Position numbers and translations under genes: made by a program. A stretch of 64,000 nucleotides of DNA, from the NCBI RefSeq assembly GCF_000764305.2, contig NW_025939587.1:1-64000 (forward strand), written 5' to 3'. Below the pieces are notes generated by a model. That model was not told where the DNA came from, searched no databases, and saw nothing but the letters and a program-made list of their open reading frames with translations. Shown here in pieces: positions 54,501-62,789 of the stretch (the stretch's first letter is position 1; every line of letters starts with the position of its first letter). Source of the DNA: Hyalella azteca (lineage: Eukaryota; Arthropoda; Malacostraca; Amphipoda; Hyalellidae).

Positions 54501-57500
54501 TAATAGGATTGACCAACTCACTATAGTTTGAAATCTAAAAGCTCATCAGTAATGGATAAAAATAAGGTTTTCATGCTCCGTTTTTGCATTTACAATCACA
54601 GGAAATATCGTTTGAGAGTTTATGGAACTCCCCAAGCGGTGGATCCGCAGATTTCCCCAGCCTTTCGTTCCGTCTTGAGCGAAGCGACTCGCAGATGCTG
54701 CTGGAGGGACGCTGCCCCCCGCTGTCGTGTCGCCTGGTCGTGCAGCAGAAAGGCTGCACGGCTGACAGACAAGTTATTAGGATCAACACTGACTTCCCTT
54801 ACGCCCCTGTCACCGACTCTCCCGCCCACGTGGGGCTCAGATCTGCGTCAGGTGAGACTAATTTATTAGGTTTTGTTTCTTTTAAACAAATAATAACTTA
54901 AATTATGATAAAAAATATGATATGATAAAAAATTATGATAAAAAATTAAAATTATAATAAATTAATAACTAATAATATATCCCTGATGCTAGAAAAAATG
55001 TGAATATAAACTCAACTAATAATATATTAAATTAATAATAACTTCTACAATAATTTATTCCAATGAGAGACAGGTCAGATATTGTTGGCTGACATCCATC
55101 CCATGTTCGAATCACTCGATCATTCATTGATAGTTTTATAAAATAGTGAATCTGAATAAAAATTTATTTATTTAAATTATTTTCATGCAAAGTGTTTTCT
55201 CAATCAGATTAACGCCAAACATATATCCAAAAGCTGCATTTAAATTCAAACGCATGTATTAAAATTCTGATTTTCGATTTTTAATTAATTATCACATGAT
55301 CGCTGCTCATTCTCGCCTTTGATGCAACCTAATCCATTCTCCCCTGGCTTCCTCATGGCAGTGTCGGCGACGTTAAGCTCGAACGGTTCAGTTAACGTCG
55401 CATCGTCGACGTCGTCGGGGGAGTGCGGGCCCGTACGTCTGCCTGCCCGCGTACGTCGCGAGCTCTGCCGCTGTCTCGACCCTCCTAACGCGCGCGGCAA
55501 CGACTGGCGCATGCTCGCCGCGCGTCTCAATGTCGACAGGTGTGAATATTATTGTGCATTGTACATGTAAAATACTGTGATGCATGAATATTATTGTGCG
55601 TTATACATGTAATATACTGTGATGCATATAATATATTATTGCATTCAACTAACTAAGTTTTAAATGCTCGCCGTGCGTCTCAATGTCGACAGGTGTGAAT
55701 ATTATTGTGCATTATACATGTAATATAGTATGATGAATATAATATATTATTGCAGCCAACTAACTGCATTATTATATTGGCAATCAACGGTTGAATTCCG
55801 GCTCAGATCTGAGGAGTGTAATTCATCGATTTAGTTTTAAATGCTAAAAATTTCAACGCCTAAATATTAATACATTATAATGTGTATATATTGTAAAGTA
55901 TACTTGCATTATTATGTTGCAATTACCCAGTGAAAATAACTGCTCCTTTATGTAGTAATTAATTGTTGAATTCCGGCTCAGTTCTTAGGAGTACAATTCA
56001 TGGATATAGATAACAGATGCTAACCTTAATGACGATGAGCGATACCGCACTTGCACTTTCATCTTGCAATAACTAGTGAAATTCAGGACAAGTTTCCTGA
56101 AATACAGTGGATTGATTTAGTTGCTGTTTGTTCTCTGAAGTTCAATTAGTTACAAAATGTGTGTTTGTAAAATTTTTTCGATTATACACTGAAATGAAGT
56201 AAAAACAACAACTGATTTCAGAATCAATGCTTGTTGTCTGGTATTACTTTTTTTCTGGGTACCAATTTCGTTTTTCTGGGTACGTGCTTTGTTTATTTTG
56301 TAGTTCGTTTCAATCCAAAATTATTATTTCAACACTAATTATTAATTTAAACAATAATTATTAGCAGCACAAATGGGAAGACCAAGAAATTTTTATTAAG
56401 GGTTTTATTTTAATTTCCAGACAAAGTTCAACTTGAAATTTAGTGCCATCATACATTTTGGATTTTTTGAACTGCGGATGTATTGTGGTGATTGCTAGCG
56501 AAGATTGGAGAAAAATTAGTCAAAAATTTTAAAAACTTTGAATATTCAACAATAATGAATAATATATTGGTGAAATAACCGATCAAAAATCATGAATGAA
56601 TTTTCGGGCGTCATTTAACGGCCGCTTAATCATTAAATTACTTTTGATTCCATCTGTCATTAAGCAGCTATCGCTCCATATATGGCATGCTGAAATAATT
56701 TTGCGATAATCGGTAATCAAATGACCTACAAAAGTTCTGTAAGGCCTAACCTCTGTCAGATATTATCTCATTGAAGAGCATCATCGTAAAACATCATCGG
56801 CGGTTGCCAATAAATCATCGATTGGCCGTTCGTAATCCACCTATTGAAGTCCGTTTTTTGAAAGTCGAATAGCACGAATACTACAGTGAGCGGCGCTGAT
56901 CTTGACGTCGACAAGTAAATTGCGGGCGAATTGCTCCACAATTACTTCGCTCGTAATGATATTCATACGCTAGACTTAGCCCTAACCCAGCTCGCGCGCA
57001 ACATTATTTTGCCTCAGTATTGAGGTCACAAGCTCTCCAATCCTGCCATGCTTAAATCATTGACGAATTATCCTATTCAATTCAATGACATTATTTGACG
57101 TTGCATATATTCAAGGTTCGATGTATATAGGGGGATGATATTGCATCGCAGATGGGTGAGTAGGCACATGTTAAAACTTGATGTTGATACGATTAACAAG
57201 AATTTAGATAATCGTAGAAATTACGACCGTTGTTTGTGACTAAAGCAGATACGAATCATACATGTTTTATTTCAGATTATCGTTTGTTTTAATTTTTAAT
57301 ATCTGAGTGATTTATTTATAATCGAGGGCTATATGTTAGTAACAGGTTATATATGAGTCCTAACTCAAATTTTTATACACAAATTTCTCCGATGCCGGTC
57401 TGAATCGAAATAAAAAATGTGAGTACATACGTGGCAAATGCATCAACGATGATAACGATCCGCTTAAATTATGATACAAATCAGTGTAAAAATATATTAA

Positions 57501-59200
57501 ACTCTTTTATTAGCTGATGACAATTCACTCACCAATTATTTTTTATAAACGATAAACATTAAGTTTCCTTTTTTCTATATTATGGCAATCGTGTTTTTTG
57601 GCGAAACTTTTTCGATCCAATTAGATTGCCGTGTCGGGCGACAATGATTGGTACATTTTACTGCGTCCACTATAACTCTTCAAATTGGCAATCACCAGAA
57701 ATGTCGAGTGAAACTTGGGAATTCAATTTGTTTTTTGGCTCTCAGAGGTAGAAAGATCCGTTGATGGCTTTCAACGTTTTTGTACAACGAACAATGAAAT
57801 TCTTTTGCCAGTCTTTCTTACAACTTTTCGTGATTAAATATGTGCAAATGCGAATTTTTATAAAATGAATTTTGTAATGCGTCATTTATGAAGAAGAAAG
57901 AAGTTCAATTCTCCAGTATGAACTTTAATATTAAAAACTTTATGGCCAATGACAACTGTAAAATGGGAATTTTTATTACATTTAATTTTTTGCGTCATAT
58001 ATGCAAAAAGAAACACGTGCAATTATCTACTATCAAATTTAAAGTTAGTAACTTTTTAACTCCAGCGTATAACAGTAACTTTATGGCCAATGAAAACATT
58101 AAAATTGTCGTTACAATAGTTAGTAACTAGGTTCCATTTTCCTTGTCTCAGGTACCTGATTACTTTGCGTATAAGAACAGCCTGCAATTCTCTACATCAA
58201 CTTTAATGTTAGTAACTATTTGGTCAATGATAACATTTAAATTGTCGTTATAAAAGTTAGTAACCAAGACCCCAATTTTCCTTGTCTCAGGTACCTGAAT
58301 TACTTTGCGTGCAAGAACAGCCCTACTGAGCACATCCTGGACCTGTGGGAGGCACGGCACCGGCAGGCGTCCGCAGTCAATGATTGGTACATTTTACTGC
58401 GTCCACTATAACTCTTCAAATTGGCAATCACCAGAAATGTCGAGTGAAACTTGGGAATTCAATTTGTTTTTTGGCTCTCAGAGGTAGAAAGATCCGTTGA
58501 TGGCTTTCAACGTTTTTGTACAACGAACAATGAAATTCTTTTGCCAGTCTTTCTTACAACTTTTCGTGATTAAATATGTGCAAATGCGAATTTTTATAAA
58601 ATGAATTTTGTAATGCGTCATTTATGAAGAAGAAAGAAGTTCAATTCTCCAGTATGAACTTTAATATTAAAAACTTTATGGCCAATGACAACTGTAAAAT
58701 GGGAATTTTTATTACATTTAATTTTTTGCGTCATATATGCAAAAAGAAACACGTGCAATTATCTACTATCAAATTTAAAGTTAGTAACTTTTTAACTCCA
58801 GCGTATAACAGTAACTTTATGGCCAATGAAAACATTAAAATTGTCGTTACAATAGTTAGTAACTAGGTTCCATTTTCCTTGTCTCAGGTACCTGAATTAC
58901 TTTGCGTGTGAGAACAGCCTGCAATTCTTTATCTATCAACTTTAAAGTTAGTAACTATATGGTCAATGATAACATTAAAATTGTCGTTATAAAAGTTAGT
59001 AGCCAAGGTTCCGTTTTCCTTGTCCCAGGTACCTGAATTACTTTGCGTGCAAGAACAGCCCTACTGAGCACATCCTGGACCTGTGGGAGGCACGGCACCG
59101 GCAGGCGTCCGCAGTCACGGATCTGTTGAACGTCCTGCGCGTCATGGGCCGTCCTGACGCGGCCCACGTCCTCGAGACGCACACCGGACCCTGGATATGA
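33484..59200 (+). CDS. unc-5: UNC-5 netrin receptor (16 exons found)
   Basis: UNC-5 is the type I receptor that mediates repulsion from netrin and, through its death domain, dependence-receptor signalling. Exons: 33484-33538, 41396-41530, 44577-44736, 45935-46059, 47040-47210, 49481-49645, 49931-49969, 50350-50499, 50797-51252, 51551-51810, 52055-52285, 52604-52775, 53886-54031, 54602-54851, 55362-55539, 59029-59200. All joins are in phase, total about 954 residues. Approximate layout: signal peptide 1-17; start of Ig1 30-63; Ig2 64-158; TSP1 159-215; TSP1 216-270; transmembrane 292-313; ZU5 525-649; UPA 655-838; death domain 855-950. The second half of Ig1 is missing. One intron appears to be GC-AG. 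Intron 1 is 7.9 kb. Several junctions carry tandem repeats. The family call is very secure; individual junctions are by eye. Confidence 0.92.
34535..34690. repeat. 54-bp minisatellite, 3 copies
   Basis: Units with GGTCCTAATAGGATCCTACT and TGGTGGATGAGGGCC. In unc-5 intron 1. Confidence 0.9.
37248..37563. repeat. about 152-bp tandem duplication
   Basis: Two copies with AATACACAC, GAACCCTTGAACCTTTACAG and GGAAATTCTAAAGGCATTGA, nearly identical. In unc-5 intron 1. Confidence 0.9.
38385..38640. repeat. about 28-bp minisatellite, 9 copies
   Basis: Units of GAGTGTACTTAACTACGTAA followed by TGTGTTT or TGTATTA. In unc-5 intron 1. Confidence 0.9.
41396..41530 (+). CDS. unc-5: unc-5 exon: N-terminal half of Ig1
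   Basis: Reads PEFVISPADAYIVKNKPATL then QCRAAHAVK, the family signature DAYIVKNKPxxLxC. Acceptor CCTTTCAG, donor AAAA|GTGAGTAT, phase 1 to phase 1. The expected continuation with the second Ig1 cysteine (family motif YWCQCVAW) is not found before the next exon. Confidence 0.9.
41531..44576 (+). other. unc-5 intron where the rest of Ig1 is expected
   Basis: 3.0 kb. I looked in both strands' GC-richer patches (42480-42620, 42700-42790, 43680-43920) for a second Ig1 half and found none. The frame stays open past the donor to 41661 (SEYSCKN ... MWDYCCVRL, stop). Otherwise nothing recognised. Confidence 0.55.
44577..44736 (+). CDS. unc-5: unc-5 exon: Ig2, first part, with a GC donor
   Basis: Reads LRRHFFEPP, VPLESQVEMRCLPPEGQPPP and WLKNDKPIDFN, matching UNC-5 Ig2. 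Acceptor TTGGACAG. It ends AACTACAG|GCAAGT, a consensus GC-AG type donor, in phase 2, and joins to G|GTG TCG in the next exon as R-V-S. No GT donor fits. The exon end and donor are repeated in the 55-bp array that follows. Confidence 0.85.
44737..45065. repeat. 55-bp array spanning the GC splice donor of unc-5, about 7 copies
   Basis: Each unit repeats the exon end (TCGAGTCCAACTACAG) and the donor GCAAGTGTTGAG. Five copies keep CAG|GCAAGT (near 44737, 44792, 44847, 44875, 44929); the last two read CAGACAAGT. One unit is shortened to about 28 bp. Confidence 0.93.
45935..46059 (+). CDS. unc-5: unc-5 exon: Ig2, second part
   Basis: Reads SSEGSLLLLSAGLADTANFS then CVAENVAAKR, the Ig F strand DTANxxCVAxN. 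Acceptor CCCTCGCAG, donor TATG|GTGAGTGTG, phase 2 to phase 1. The donor is followed at once by a 29-bp array. Confidence 0.93.
46060..46260. repeat. 29-bp array starting at an unc-5 donor
   Basis: Units of GGAGTGTGTCTGGTACATGT and ATCTGGGCC, about 6 copies. The first intron bases (GGTGAGTGTGTCTGG) are clearly related to the unit start, so the array appears to derive from the donor. Confidence 0.9.
46261..47039 (+). other. unc-5 intron remainder
   Basis: AT-rich, short (TAA)n run near 46380; no other feature seen. Confidence 0.5.
47040..47210 (+). CDS. unc-5: unc-5 exon: first thrombospondin type 1 repeat
   Basis: Reads VDGSWSSWSAWSECSADCG and QKRTRTCTAPPP, a complete TSP1 repeat with WSxWSxWSxC and six cysteines. 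Acceptor CCGGTGCAG, donor CCCGC|GTATGTC, phase 1 to phase 1. The donor opens a perfect 60-bp array. Confidence 0.95.
47211..47735. repeat. 60-bp array starting exactly at an unc-5 donor, then degenerate repeats
   Basis: Four perfect 60-bp units, each beginning GTATGTCATCATGTTGAACA and ending ATGATAGTGTGC, run 47211-47450. The first GTATGT is the true donor of the TSP1 exon. From 47451 the array decays into ATAATGATAGTGTAAC repeats. Confidence 0.95.
47740..49480 (+). other. unc-5 intron between the TSP1 exons, with a zinc-knuckle-like frame
   Basis: 1.7 kb without an unc-5 exon. The frame 48648-49079 contains CTFCHRVGHLDLVC, an exact C-x2-C-x4-H-x4-C spacing as in retroelement nucleocapsid knuckles, but no flanking gag or pol is visible. 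It could be a retroelement relic or chance. Confidence 0.3.
49481..49645 (+). CDS. unc-5: unc-5 exon: second thrombospondin type 1 repeat
   Basis: Reads VDGAWSAWGEWSTCGPDC and CVGDDTVTRNCTGGMCM. A TSP1 repeat, phase 1 to phase 1. Acceptor CTACATAG, donor ATGA|GTGAGTAA. Confidence 0.95.
   Translation: MWTARGPRGASGPHVVPTAPSAAPARVTPPPPSLGDACAWGTTRSRATALAACA
49931..49969 (+). CDS. unc-5: unc-5 microexon in the juxtamembrane linker
   Basis: A 39-nt candidate exon between TTTTTTCAAG and GTGAGAATC, reading TNRIYDSESTQE. It is symmetrical (phase 1 to phase 1), so it can be included or skipped without a frame change, which suggests alternative splicing of the extracellular stalk. It is the only candidate between the second TSP1 exon and the transmembrane exon. 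Confidence 0.6.
50350..50499 (+). CDS. unc-5: unc-5 exon: transmembrane segment
   Basis: Reads ALQQDITLIVVLAVLVPLVL then VLTFFLFRK, one hydrophobic helix followed by a basic stop-transfer. Acceptor CATGACAG, donor ACAG|GTACATTC, phase 1 to phase 1. Confidence 0.9.
50797..51252 (+). CDS. unc-5: unc-5 exon: cytoplasmic linker
   Basis: The largest exon (456 nt). Low-complexity Ser/Pro/Thr-rich cytoplasmic linker between membrane and ZU5, with YTDTNSKNTVKVLPPELM and several tyrosines (YEVHY, FYDVPL) that could be phosphorylated. Acceptor CTCGTACAG, donor TCTG|GTAAGCC, phase 1 to phase 1. Confidence 0.85.
51300..51575. repeat. about 125-bp duplication including an unc-5 acceptor
   Basis: TGGCTGCATTTTTAAGAAAG to TTACTCTCATCCGAGTGTG is present twice (about 51300-51440 and 51431-51570), diverged. 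The upstream copy has its own plausible acceptor TTTCACTACAG|ATTACTCTCATCC; the downstream copy is the exon start. Confidence 0.85.
51551..51810 (+). CDS. unc-5: unc-5 exon: start of ZU5
   Basis: Reads SGGRLIVPEYGVSLTVPQGS and IPHDKKCKLYLSVL, the ZU5 signature GGRLxxPxxGVSLxxPxGxIP. Acceptor TCACTCAAG, donor AGACAG|GTAGGTAG, phase 1 to phase 0. A diverged copy of the acceptor region lies about 130 bp upstream. Confidence 0.93.
52055..52285 (+). CDS. unc-5: unc-5 exon: end of ZU5
   Basis: Reads LLSPLIWCGPPGTKLLKPAV and LHVFAVKN, matching the ZU5 segment LLSPxxxCGPPGxxLxxP. Acceptor TTTCTACAG, donor ACCAG|GTATGG, phase 0 to phase 0. Confidence 0.93.
52604..52775 (+). CDS. unc-5: unc-5 exon: start of UPA
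   Basis: Reads LQPYAVVGESA, KLVRVVASAPP and TITLHVIQNTTAHLK, matching the UPA start (FxLVGE...LxxxLFAP...YxIRVYxxxDTxxALK). Acceptor GCGTGGCAG. Donor AAGT|GTGAGTGT in phase 1. Confidence 0.88.
52776..53885 (+). other. unc-5 intron
   Basis: 1.1 kb, with an AT-only stretch (53755-53860) just before the acceptor. No other feature. Confidence 0.5.
53886..54031 (+). CDS. unc-5: unc-5 exon: UPA, middle
   Basis: Reads LTQQERKRGACLLDKPRTLN and VFSLDEVATGWKM, matching UPA LxQLExxxGGxLLxxPxxLxF. Acceptor CTCTCCAG. Donor CACCAG|GTCTGTTA is weak for positions +3 to +6, but it is the only site keeping phase 0 into the next exon. Confidence 0.85.
54032..54601 (+). other. unc-5 intron
   Basis: No recognisable feature other than pyrimidine tracts. 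Confidence 0.5.
54602..54851 (+). CDS. unc-5: unc-5 exon: end of UPA
   Basis: Reads EISFESLWNSPSGGSADF, SFRLERSD and SCRLVVQQKG. It aligns with the UPA segment IPFxxIWNG...CxFTLER...CxLxVxQVEG. Acceptor CAATCACAG, donor GTCAG|GTGAGAC, phase 0 to phase 1. Confidence 0.9.
55362..55539 (+). CDS. unc-5: unc-5 exon: first half of death domain
   Basis: Reads VRLPARVRRELCRCLDPPNA then RGNDWRMLAARLNVDR, the UNC-5 death-domain signature (RLPxxIRxxLCxxLD...RGxDWRMLAxxLxxDR). Acceptor CATGGCAG, donor CGACAG|GTGTGAA in phase 2. A partial copy of the exon end and donor lies at 55662-55725. Confidence 0.95.
55500..55760. repeat. duplication of an unc-5 exon end and donor
   Basis: ATGCTCGCCGCGCGTCTCAA and TGTCGACAG|GTGTGAATAT at the true exon end (55511-55550) recur with one change (GCCGTGCG) at 55662-55705, with the following ATTATTGTGCATTATACATG also repeated. 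A second donor with its exon flank lies about 150 bp into the intron. Confidence 0.88.
55761..57642 (+). other. last unc-5 intron, unduplicated part
   Basis: About 1.9 kb of AT-rich sequence, with the phrase GTTGAATTCCGGCTCAG twice (near 55790 and 55965). No other feature seen. Confidence 0.5.
58152..58190 (+). pseudogene. 5' remnant of unc-5 terminal exon (copy A)
   Basis: CTTGTCTCAG followed by GTACCTGATTACTTTGCGTA resembles the acceptor and first bases of the terminal exon with a one-base deletion that breaks the frame. It diverges after AAGAACAGCC. A matching remnant lies 736 bp downstream. Confidence 0.6.
58291..58379 (+). pseudogene. truncated duplicate of the unc-5 terminal exon
   Basis: Preceded by a good acceptor (CTTGTCTCAG), it repeats the first 89 bases of the real terminal exon almost exactly (through RHRQASAV). 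It then runs into the next duplication unit, reading NDWYILLRPL and a stop. If spliced to, it would give a receptor lacking the last part of the death domain. It lies 738 bp before the intact exon and is met first by the spliceosome. It may be a dead copy or an alternative terminal exon. Confidence 0.75.
58888..58927 (+). pseudogene. 5' remnant of unc-5 terminal exon (copy B)
   Basis: Acceptor CTTGTCTCAG and GTACCTGAATTACTTTGCGT match the intact exon, then the sequence departs after AGAACAGCC. This is the second-unit partner of the remnant at 58152. Confidence 0.6.
59029..59200 (+). CDS. unc-5: unc-5 terminal exon: second half of death domain and stop
   Basis: Reads YLNYFACKNSPTEHILDLWE, DLLNVLRVMGRPDAAHVLE and ends GPWI before TGA at 59198-59200. 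The family end is YLNYFAxKxSPTxxILDLWEA...LxxVLxxMGR. Acceptor TGTCCCAG. This is the only full copy; 58291-58379 is truncated and 58152 and 58888 keep only the start. Confidence 0.95.
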
Positions 59201-59512
59201 AAAAGGCCAAAAAGGGCCAACTATTGTTTGGCTCTTAGGAAAGTTTCTAGTCTCGGTCGCAGCAAGAACGATCTGCGTTTGAGCTGCGGCAAATCTAGGA
59301 TCCAATTGAAAAACCATACGAACGATGACTTGAGTGAGAGTAAATACTACAGCATCAAGAGTGATTTACTGAAAAATTTTATAGATTCTACTGAAACTAC
59401 TGTGTGATATTATTTACCGATGTAATTAGAATTTGCAATCGATGAAAAATTTAATATATGAACTTTTTTAGAAATTCTGCTTGATTGTTAAAAAAGATGA
59501 AAAATGATTACT

Positions 59513-59518
59513 AATAAA
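59513..59518 (+). promoter_or_regulatory. poly(A) signal for unc-5
   Basis: First clear AATAAA after the stop codon, 313 bases downstream. It is consistent with a short 3' UTR. Confidence 0.45.
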
Positions 59519-60280
59519 AGTTTTAGGGGTTCATACGCGAAAGACTTGAAAATCACATAGTGTCCCCGAATTCATAATTAGATAGTGACACACTGGATTG
59601 TTTTCGAGTGTTATGATCCTGTACCGCAATCGAGCTCCGAAGAATAATGGTAAGATAAAGTGGCATCCAACGAGAGTTTTTTTTGCTTATCCAATAGGTT
59701 TGGAAAGATGGAAATAAGAAGTATAGGGAAATCATATAATAAAACATCGGAAGTTTAGTCCTCGTAAAAGATCAAGAAAAATTCGTTCAACATTTACGGA
59801 AACCTGCAATCGTGAATTCCGAAGAGTGATTTCATTATAATTCCGTGTCGTGTAAATGTCCATGTTGATCTATGTTAATCCAAATAGTCTATAATCGATC
59901 ATATTGCCTATGTTAGTGTATATAACAATTGCGGTTTACTTTCATACCATGTATACAAATAGGGTAAATGTTAGATAAATGCGCTTTCCTGAGTGGTAAG
60001 TGCTTGAAAAGTAAAGATTTTTCTTTCTAAAATTTCCTTTTAGAATGAACCAATTGATTACTGAGTGCCATAAGGACGACTAGAGTCAAAGGCTGGCTGT
60101 TACGTTGGATATTCAAAGGATATAAATCACAAATTGTTTATAAAAATTACGTGCAATGTGGTTTTTAAGCTATGGTTTTTAATATAGCATTCGCGGGACC
60201 TAGCTTTATTGCACCAACAGCTCGCTGCAGCGCATCATATAACGTCATGGTTGTTACAGTGTAACTTGCAAACTATACAT
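59519..60280. other. downstream flank of unc-5
   Basis: AT-rich, no coding signal that I can support. Confidence 0.45.
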
Positions 60281-60329
60281 CACATTGCAGTGTAACTGTA
60301 ACGCTCGTTAGGTTTCAGTGTTTCTGGAA

Positions 60330-60680
60330 ATGTGCTGCGTATAACAGAGACGCTTACTACCAGCGTATAACGGAAATTCTTCCTATACCAGCGTATAACA
60401 GAAGTGCTTCCTACCAGCGTATAACAGAGACGCTTCCAGCCAGCGTATAACAGAGACGCTTCATACCAGCTTATGACAGAGGCGCTTCCTACCAGCGTAT
60501 AACAGAGACGCTTCATACCAGCGTATAACAGAGACGCTTCATACCAGCGTATAGCAGAGGCGCTTCATACCAGCGTATAACGAAAATGTTTCCAATACCA
60601 GCGTATAACAGAGACGCTTCCTACCAGCGTATAACAGAGACGCTTCCTACCAGCGTATAACAGAGACGCTTCCTACTGCG
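60330..60680. repeat. 26-bp minisatellite, about 13 copies
   Basis: Unit CCAGCGTATAACAGAGACGC plus TTCCTA, with a few 30-bp variants carrying GGAAATTCTTCCTATA. Frames on both strands are open by composition. Confidence 0.92.
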
Positions 60681-61261
60681 ATCGTAAACTTTGTATTAAT
60701 AAAACGCACTTAAAGGAAAAAAGTTAATATTGTACTTTTTACCTGTATTTTTTGTATTTATTGCTTATTACTGCATACTAAATTATAGCTTAAATCATAA
60801 AATATTTATTAAATTGCATCCTAAATTATTGATTAAATCCTTAGGACGGAAATTTGCAATTTTAGCCTTGAATGTTCCTAAAAATTTCATAAGAATTGCG
60901 GTAAAGATACAAGTCTCCGTGTTAAACTATTTAATGTTTGCTTGAACGGATAACACTTTATAAAGATAGGTTGTTGAAAATATTGTTAATTATTGTTAAA
61001 AGTAAATATTAATGGGAGTGGTAGTTTTTTAATGCTTGTAAAACTTGAGTGTTTGGAGTAAGTGAGAAATTATACTGTTGGTGTGAAGCGTATGAACGGC
61101 GTTCAGTGTACCGATGCTGAAATACAAATGTTTTATACTATTGTGTTTAATTCAACATGTTAGCACTGCTGGAAATTGTTGAAAACCTAGAAGTAATATG
61201 AACGTAATCAAATTGTACGTTTGTAGCAAAGAAATTCTTATCGAATCGGAATTTACTACAG

Positions 61262-61895
61262 AATAAGAGGTTAAAATGTCCCTGATTATCGATACAGAAA
61301 CGAAAATCGAAATTCGAAGGTAAAAGCCTGCACAGTAGCCGCTACATTGGAGCTCTAGAAATGTTCTTTGTTTTGTTCATTAAAACAAAGTTCATTGGGC
61401 ATCGGCCACAACATTTAATGAAATTCATTTTGCATCGGCCACAGCTAATGCTTGGGCATCTCCTCGCACGCTAATGTTATTGTCTTTACACATTTTTCTG
61501 CAAGCAAGAAATTCACGTACTTCTGTCCAGATTGAATTGACGTAGCCATTCACCCACACAGGCTTTTCCGAATAAAATATTGTAAAAATATAATGGATAT
61601 AAAAAATGAGAAAATATTAGACCTGCTGTAAATTAAAATTGTCGAATATTTACGTGAATGGACCATTTCTAGAGCACGATAGCGAAACTATACATTAGTA
61701 TTTAAAGCGACCCTGCAGTATAGGCGTACGGACCAGACATGTTCAAATAACAGCAAAAGCGCATAGAAGCTAGTGAAATAATTTCGACAAAAAGGTCCAA
61801 AGGAAGAAAACATGTGATAAGCAATTAAAAAAATCGAATAATTGCAATAGAATTTCCAAGACATTCAACGCCTAGCTATGTGGCAAAATCTTATC
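61262..61895. repeat. dispersed repeat, copy 1
   Basis: About 630 bp starting AATAAGAGGTTAAAATGTCC, matching 62180-62778 with small indels and substitutions. Noncoding; the identity of the element is unknown. Confidence 0.85.
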
Positions 61896-62099
61896 ATACA
61901 AAATTAGATCAGTAGGGCAACATGAGGCAGCGCCCCCCCCCTCCTTTTTTAAACTACATTTTTGATGAAGTTTAAATTGATACGAGGTGGTTCTTTGTTT
62001 TGTTTAAAAGTACGAGTAATGAGGAATGTATGATGTGAATTAGACGCCTATCGAGTTTTTCAAATTTTAATTAAATACTATTTCGTAAAAAGTGTCAAA

Positions 62100-62137
62100 A
62101 TGGGCCCATTGCCCCACCCCTGGGGCAATGGGCCCAT
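62100..62137. other. perfect 17-bp inverted repeat with 4-base loop
   Basis: ATGGGCCCATTGCCCCA, CCCC, TGGGGCAATGGGCCCAT. A very stable GC-rich hairpin in AT-rich noncoding DNA, between the two dispersed repeat copies. No following T-run, and not near a gene end. Confidence 0.85.
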
Positions 62138-62179
62138 GGGCTTGGGGCAAGGCGCCCACCCTCGGTCCCTTTACCACAA

Positions 62180-62778
62180 AATAAGAGGTTAAAATGTCCC
62201 TGATTATCGATACAGAAACGAAAATCGAAATTCGAAGGTAAAAGCTTGCACAGTAGCCGCTACATTGGAGCTCTATATAGAAATGCTCTTTATTTTGTTC
62301 ATTTAATGAAGTTCATTTTGCATCGGCCACAGCTAATGCTTGGGCATCTCCTCGCACGCTAATGTTATTGTCTTTACACATTTTTCTGCAAGCAAGAAAT
62401 TCACGTACTTCTGTCCAGATTGAATTGACGTAGCCATTCATGCATGTAGCCCTTCCCAAATAAAAATTGTAAAAATATAATGGATATAAGAAATGAAAAA
62501 ATATAACACCTGCTGTGAATTAAGATAATAGAATATTTACATGAATGGACCATTTATATAGCACGATAACGATTTTTACATTAGTAAATGAAGCGACCAG
62601 AATATATACGTACAGACAAGACATGTTCAAATAACCGCAAACGCATATAAGCCAGTGAAATAATTCAGACAGAAAGGGTACAAAAGAAGGAAACATGTGA
62701 TAAGCAACCATAACCGTAATTCGAATAGTTACGATAGAATTTCAAAGATACTTTCAACGCTTATGTGACAAAAGCTTT
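62180..62778. repeat. dispersed repeat, copy 2
   Basis: Diverged direct copy of 61262-61895, about 920 bp downstream. Shared marks are GTAGCCGCTACATTGGAGCT and TCTCCTCGCACGCTAATGTT. Confidence 0.85.
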
Positions 62779-62789
62779 TCAGTGAAATG

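Larger units (their letters stand above)
57643..59116 (+). repeat. about 737-bp tandem duplication across the last unc-5 intron and exon
   Basis: Unit A 57643-58379 and unit B 58380-59116 are nearly identical over their length, including an identical 80-codon stretch at 57888 and 58624. Each unit holds one remnant acceptor and one larger terminal-exon copy. The unit boundary falls inside the exon, leaving unit A with a truncated exon and unit B with the intact continuation. The near identity implies a recent event. Confidence 0.9.
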
